DNA from: Mactromeris polynyma
Lineage: Eukaryota > Mollusca > Bivalvia > Venerida > Mactridae
Length of the DNA stretch: 64,000 bases
Direction: 5' to 3'
NCBI GenBank assembly: GCA_032209605.1
Contig: JASFXZ010000016.1
Span: forward strand, 2,170,001-2,234,000
Shown here: positions 62,119 through 64,000 of the stretch, piece after piece
How positions within the stretch are numbered: position 1 is the first letter of the stretch
How the letters are laid out: each line of letters begins with the position of its first letter
Position numbers and translations under genes: made by a program
The notes under the pieces: model-generated
What the model was told of the DNA's origin: nothing
Database searches by the model: none
Seen by the model: only the letters and a program-made list of their open reading frames with translations

Positions 62119-64000
62119 CTGTTACAGTTATAGTGAGTTACAATATAGTGTGCATTGAAGGGAAACGCAACACAGGCTGCTGTTTGTCATCACCAGGACG
62201 ATTCCTCATTTATTGGTATTTCGGAAAAGTAGTGCTTTTTTAGCATTAAGTCAAAATATTTCTGCTTAGTTTTGAGATGTCTATCTGCTTACGACTATTT
62301 TTCGATAAATGTGTGCAACAGCAAGTCTGTTTCATCATGTGGACCCCGTACGGTCTTAAACATCGTATCAGCCCCTGAGCTCCCACGGGCTTCGTATGGG
62401 GCTTTGAAACACATACGGGTCCCACACGGGTAATCACGACTTGTTACGACCGGTTTATTATGTATTTGTTGCTATAAAAGGGCCAGCGTTTTCAGTCAAT
62501 CAGTCAGAGGTCAGTCTTGCACAAATTCACAGACTTTATCTGCGTGGGGAGGCACTGTCTTATGTATGTGGCGTTTCCTGTAGCTACGTATTCTCATTTG
62601 TATTCAATTAAATACCGTAGTTCATGGTAGGACATCACACGACCGATATTATGGGTGTTCCCAAGCGCGTATGGCATCCACACGGACACGATGGTAACCC
62701 GTACGTACCCATGACGGAACCCGTATATATACATATAGTATACAGGTACAGGTTCTTGCATTCCCGTGGCTAAAATCGTAAGAACATGCAGATATCCGGT
62801 AGAACACCCATATATGCATGAGCCCATGTCGTCGCCTTAGGAGGACTTCGGACGGAACCACAGGCTATAGCCCCGTACGACTTCAAAATCCTTCGGGCAC
62901 GTCACCATATGCATCATATAACCGAGGTTTTTAAATGTCCCTCGTATGCATGTAACGAAACAATTTATGCTCAGCACGATTTTCTAAAGTTTCTGTCATA
63001 TTTTCGCACGAACAAAAATGAACAAAAAATGGCATTGCATGCACGTACTATTGCGCAATATGTCATCTCCAAATCTGAGTATGAATGCTTTAGCAGATGA
63101 CACCTTTCCAAACACTTGTTTAAAATGACGTACATTAGAAATGACAACACGTAACTGCCTCTATAAACTACCGCATAATTATAACACTATAAATACCTAC
63201 CAGACATTGCAAATATATTTTACACGAATATGCACAATTAATACAATTATGACACTTATCTATATGCTAATACATCGTGACAGATGCAAGCCTCCGTGCC
63301 AAGTTGTGTCATTAAATCAAATGCATTACTAATATATTTTATTTGTGCTTGAATGTAATGGAAAACGCGACAAACATTAGACATCTTAATTTGTAAGATA
63401 ATTGCGTTCAACGAATACCAACTGTCAATATATCGTAAATTCTTTGTCGTGTTAATTAGAATCGAAATGTTTTGCTATATAACATGGTTTAGTACAAAAT
63501 CTGAACATTTTTCTATAACAATTTACCGATTTACAGTGTATTTAAATGGGCGCCAGACAATTATTGTCTGTGGGGAAAAACAATACTATTCTTCATTCTG
63601 ATGGTGAAAAACACGTCCGCCGGCATTATTGCATCATTAACGACATTAAAATTACACTATAAATATTAAATGTGGGTAAAGATTCCATTCTGAGATATTT
63701 TTACAAGTATTATCAACAATACACAGGTGTGCCGAGCATAGATTATGTCATTATGAGCAAGTGTTGGCATTCAATTGCAGATAACAGTCGTAGCAAAAAA
63801 TATGTTATGGTAAAAAGACAAGCAGTGCTTGTAATCAACACAAAATCGGCAATTACTCTATGGAGTCCTTTAAATGACTTCTCAGTATTTTTGCTTATTT
63901 CGTTTTAACGATGTTTTATTCCGTCTTGTCGCATAGTGTTAAGAAAATTAATATTTCGATTAGGTTTTAACAATTGAGGGACATATGGTTAGCGTCCCTA
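62119..64000. other. Upstream region, no supported gene
   Basis: From about 62331 to 62900 the sequence is richer in G and C, with recurring words such as accccgtacg, cacacgggt, acggaacccgta and gccccgtacgac. It could be a repeat or 5' regulatory sequence. I could not find a convincing initiator exon for the IP3R gene here, and short open frames lack family features. Confidence 0.5.

Noticed and set aside
59980..60520. Three overlapping open frames of 150-170 residues
   Set aside because: Products of the 11-bp array read in three frames.
60663..60690. Possible exon between e1 and e2
   Set aside because: In the required phase it reads into a stop, and e1 already joins e2 in frame.
61945..62007. 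ATG giving MAFVFIPIRTGTDRRIYPTST as the gene start
   Set aside because: It ends out of phase with e2; the other frame joins to give NQHVVVFQVC, which matches the family.
363..62018. Ryanodine receptor
   Set aside because: Length, domain order and motifs (IP3-core helix, LVKVEG, LQNYLREQ) are those of IP3R; no SPRY or RyR repeat exons.

Overview
The window is a piece of animal nuclear genome, most likely from a bivalve mollusc. The signs are AT-rich sequence, small exons with GT-AG introns, and dense short interspersed repeats, including a 'GACGGACGG...' satellite-type block often seen in bivalves. The clade is inferred from repeat style and gene family, not proven.

One gene explains all the coding sequence I can support. 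It lies on the minus strand and runs from about 62.1 kb down past position 1. I assembled 58 exons (numbered e1 to e58 in transcription order) plus a candidate upstream exon e0. Every junction keeps frame, and e1-e58 give one open frame of 2197 residues (residue 1 is the first full codon of e1, a Ser). The product is a divergent inositol 1,4,5-trisphosphate receptor (IP3R). In order it has the N-terminal suppressor and MIR beta-trefoil region (e1-e13), a first RIH/armadillo block (e13-e20), a long helical linker (e21-e31), a second RIH block (e32-e37), more helical solenoid (e38-e48), a Lys/Arg-rich insertion (e50), the RIH-associated domain (e51-e52) and the helices leading to the pore (e53-e58). 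The initiator exon is not identified. The channel domain lies beyond the left edge. The IP3-binding pocket is only partly conserved, which fits the invertebrate 'IP3R-B' type of paralogue rather than the canonical receptor.

Introns range from about 165 bp to 4.7 kb (66 bp if e0 is real) and are full of small repeats. The dominant family, called A here, is a foldback element. Its termini start CACAGGAGATTGTC, its arms are built from a 25-bp unit repeated 0 to 10 times, its core is an AT-rich palindrome, and several copies have clear 8-bp target duplications. About 17 copies sit in introns of this one gene. Other families are: B, pogo/Tigger-like with CAGTAAAACCTC ends and TA target sites (one copy nested in an A element); C, with CAGTCGGACCTCGTT ends; D, E, F, K, M and N foldbacks; tRNA-headed SINE copies; and two copies of a LINE-like 3' end with an ATT tail. 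There are three tandem arrays: 43-bp units at 3.2-3.6 kb, 33-bp units at 59.1-60.0 kb and 11-bp units at 60.0-60.5 kb.

Layout by coordinate: 0-10 kb carries C-terminal-side exons e58-e49; 10-31 kb carries e48-e36 with the longest introns; 31-50 kb is the densest exon run (e35-e11); 50-62 kb carries e10-e0 with the tandem arrays in intron 1; 62.1-64 kb has no supported gene.
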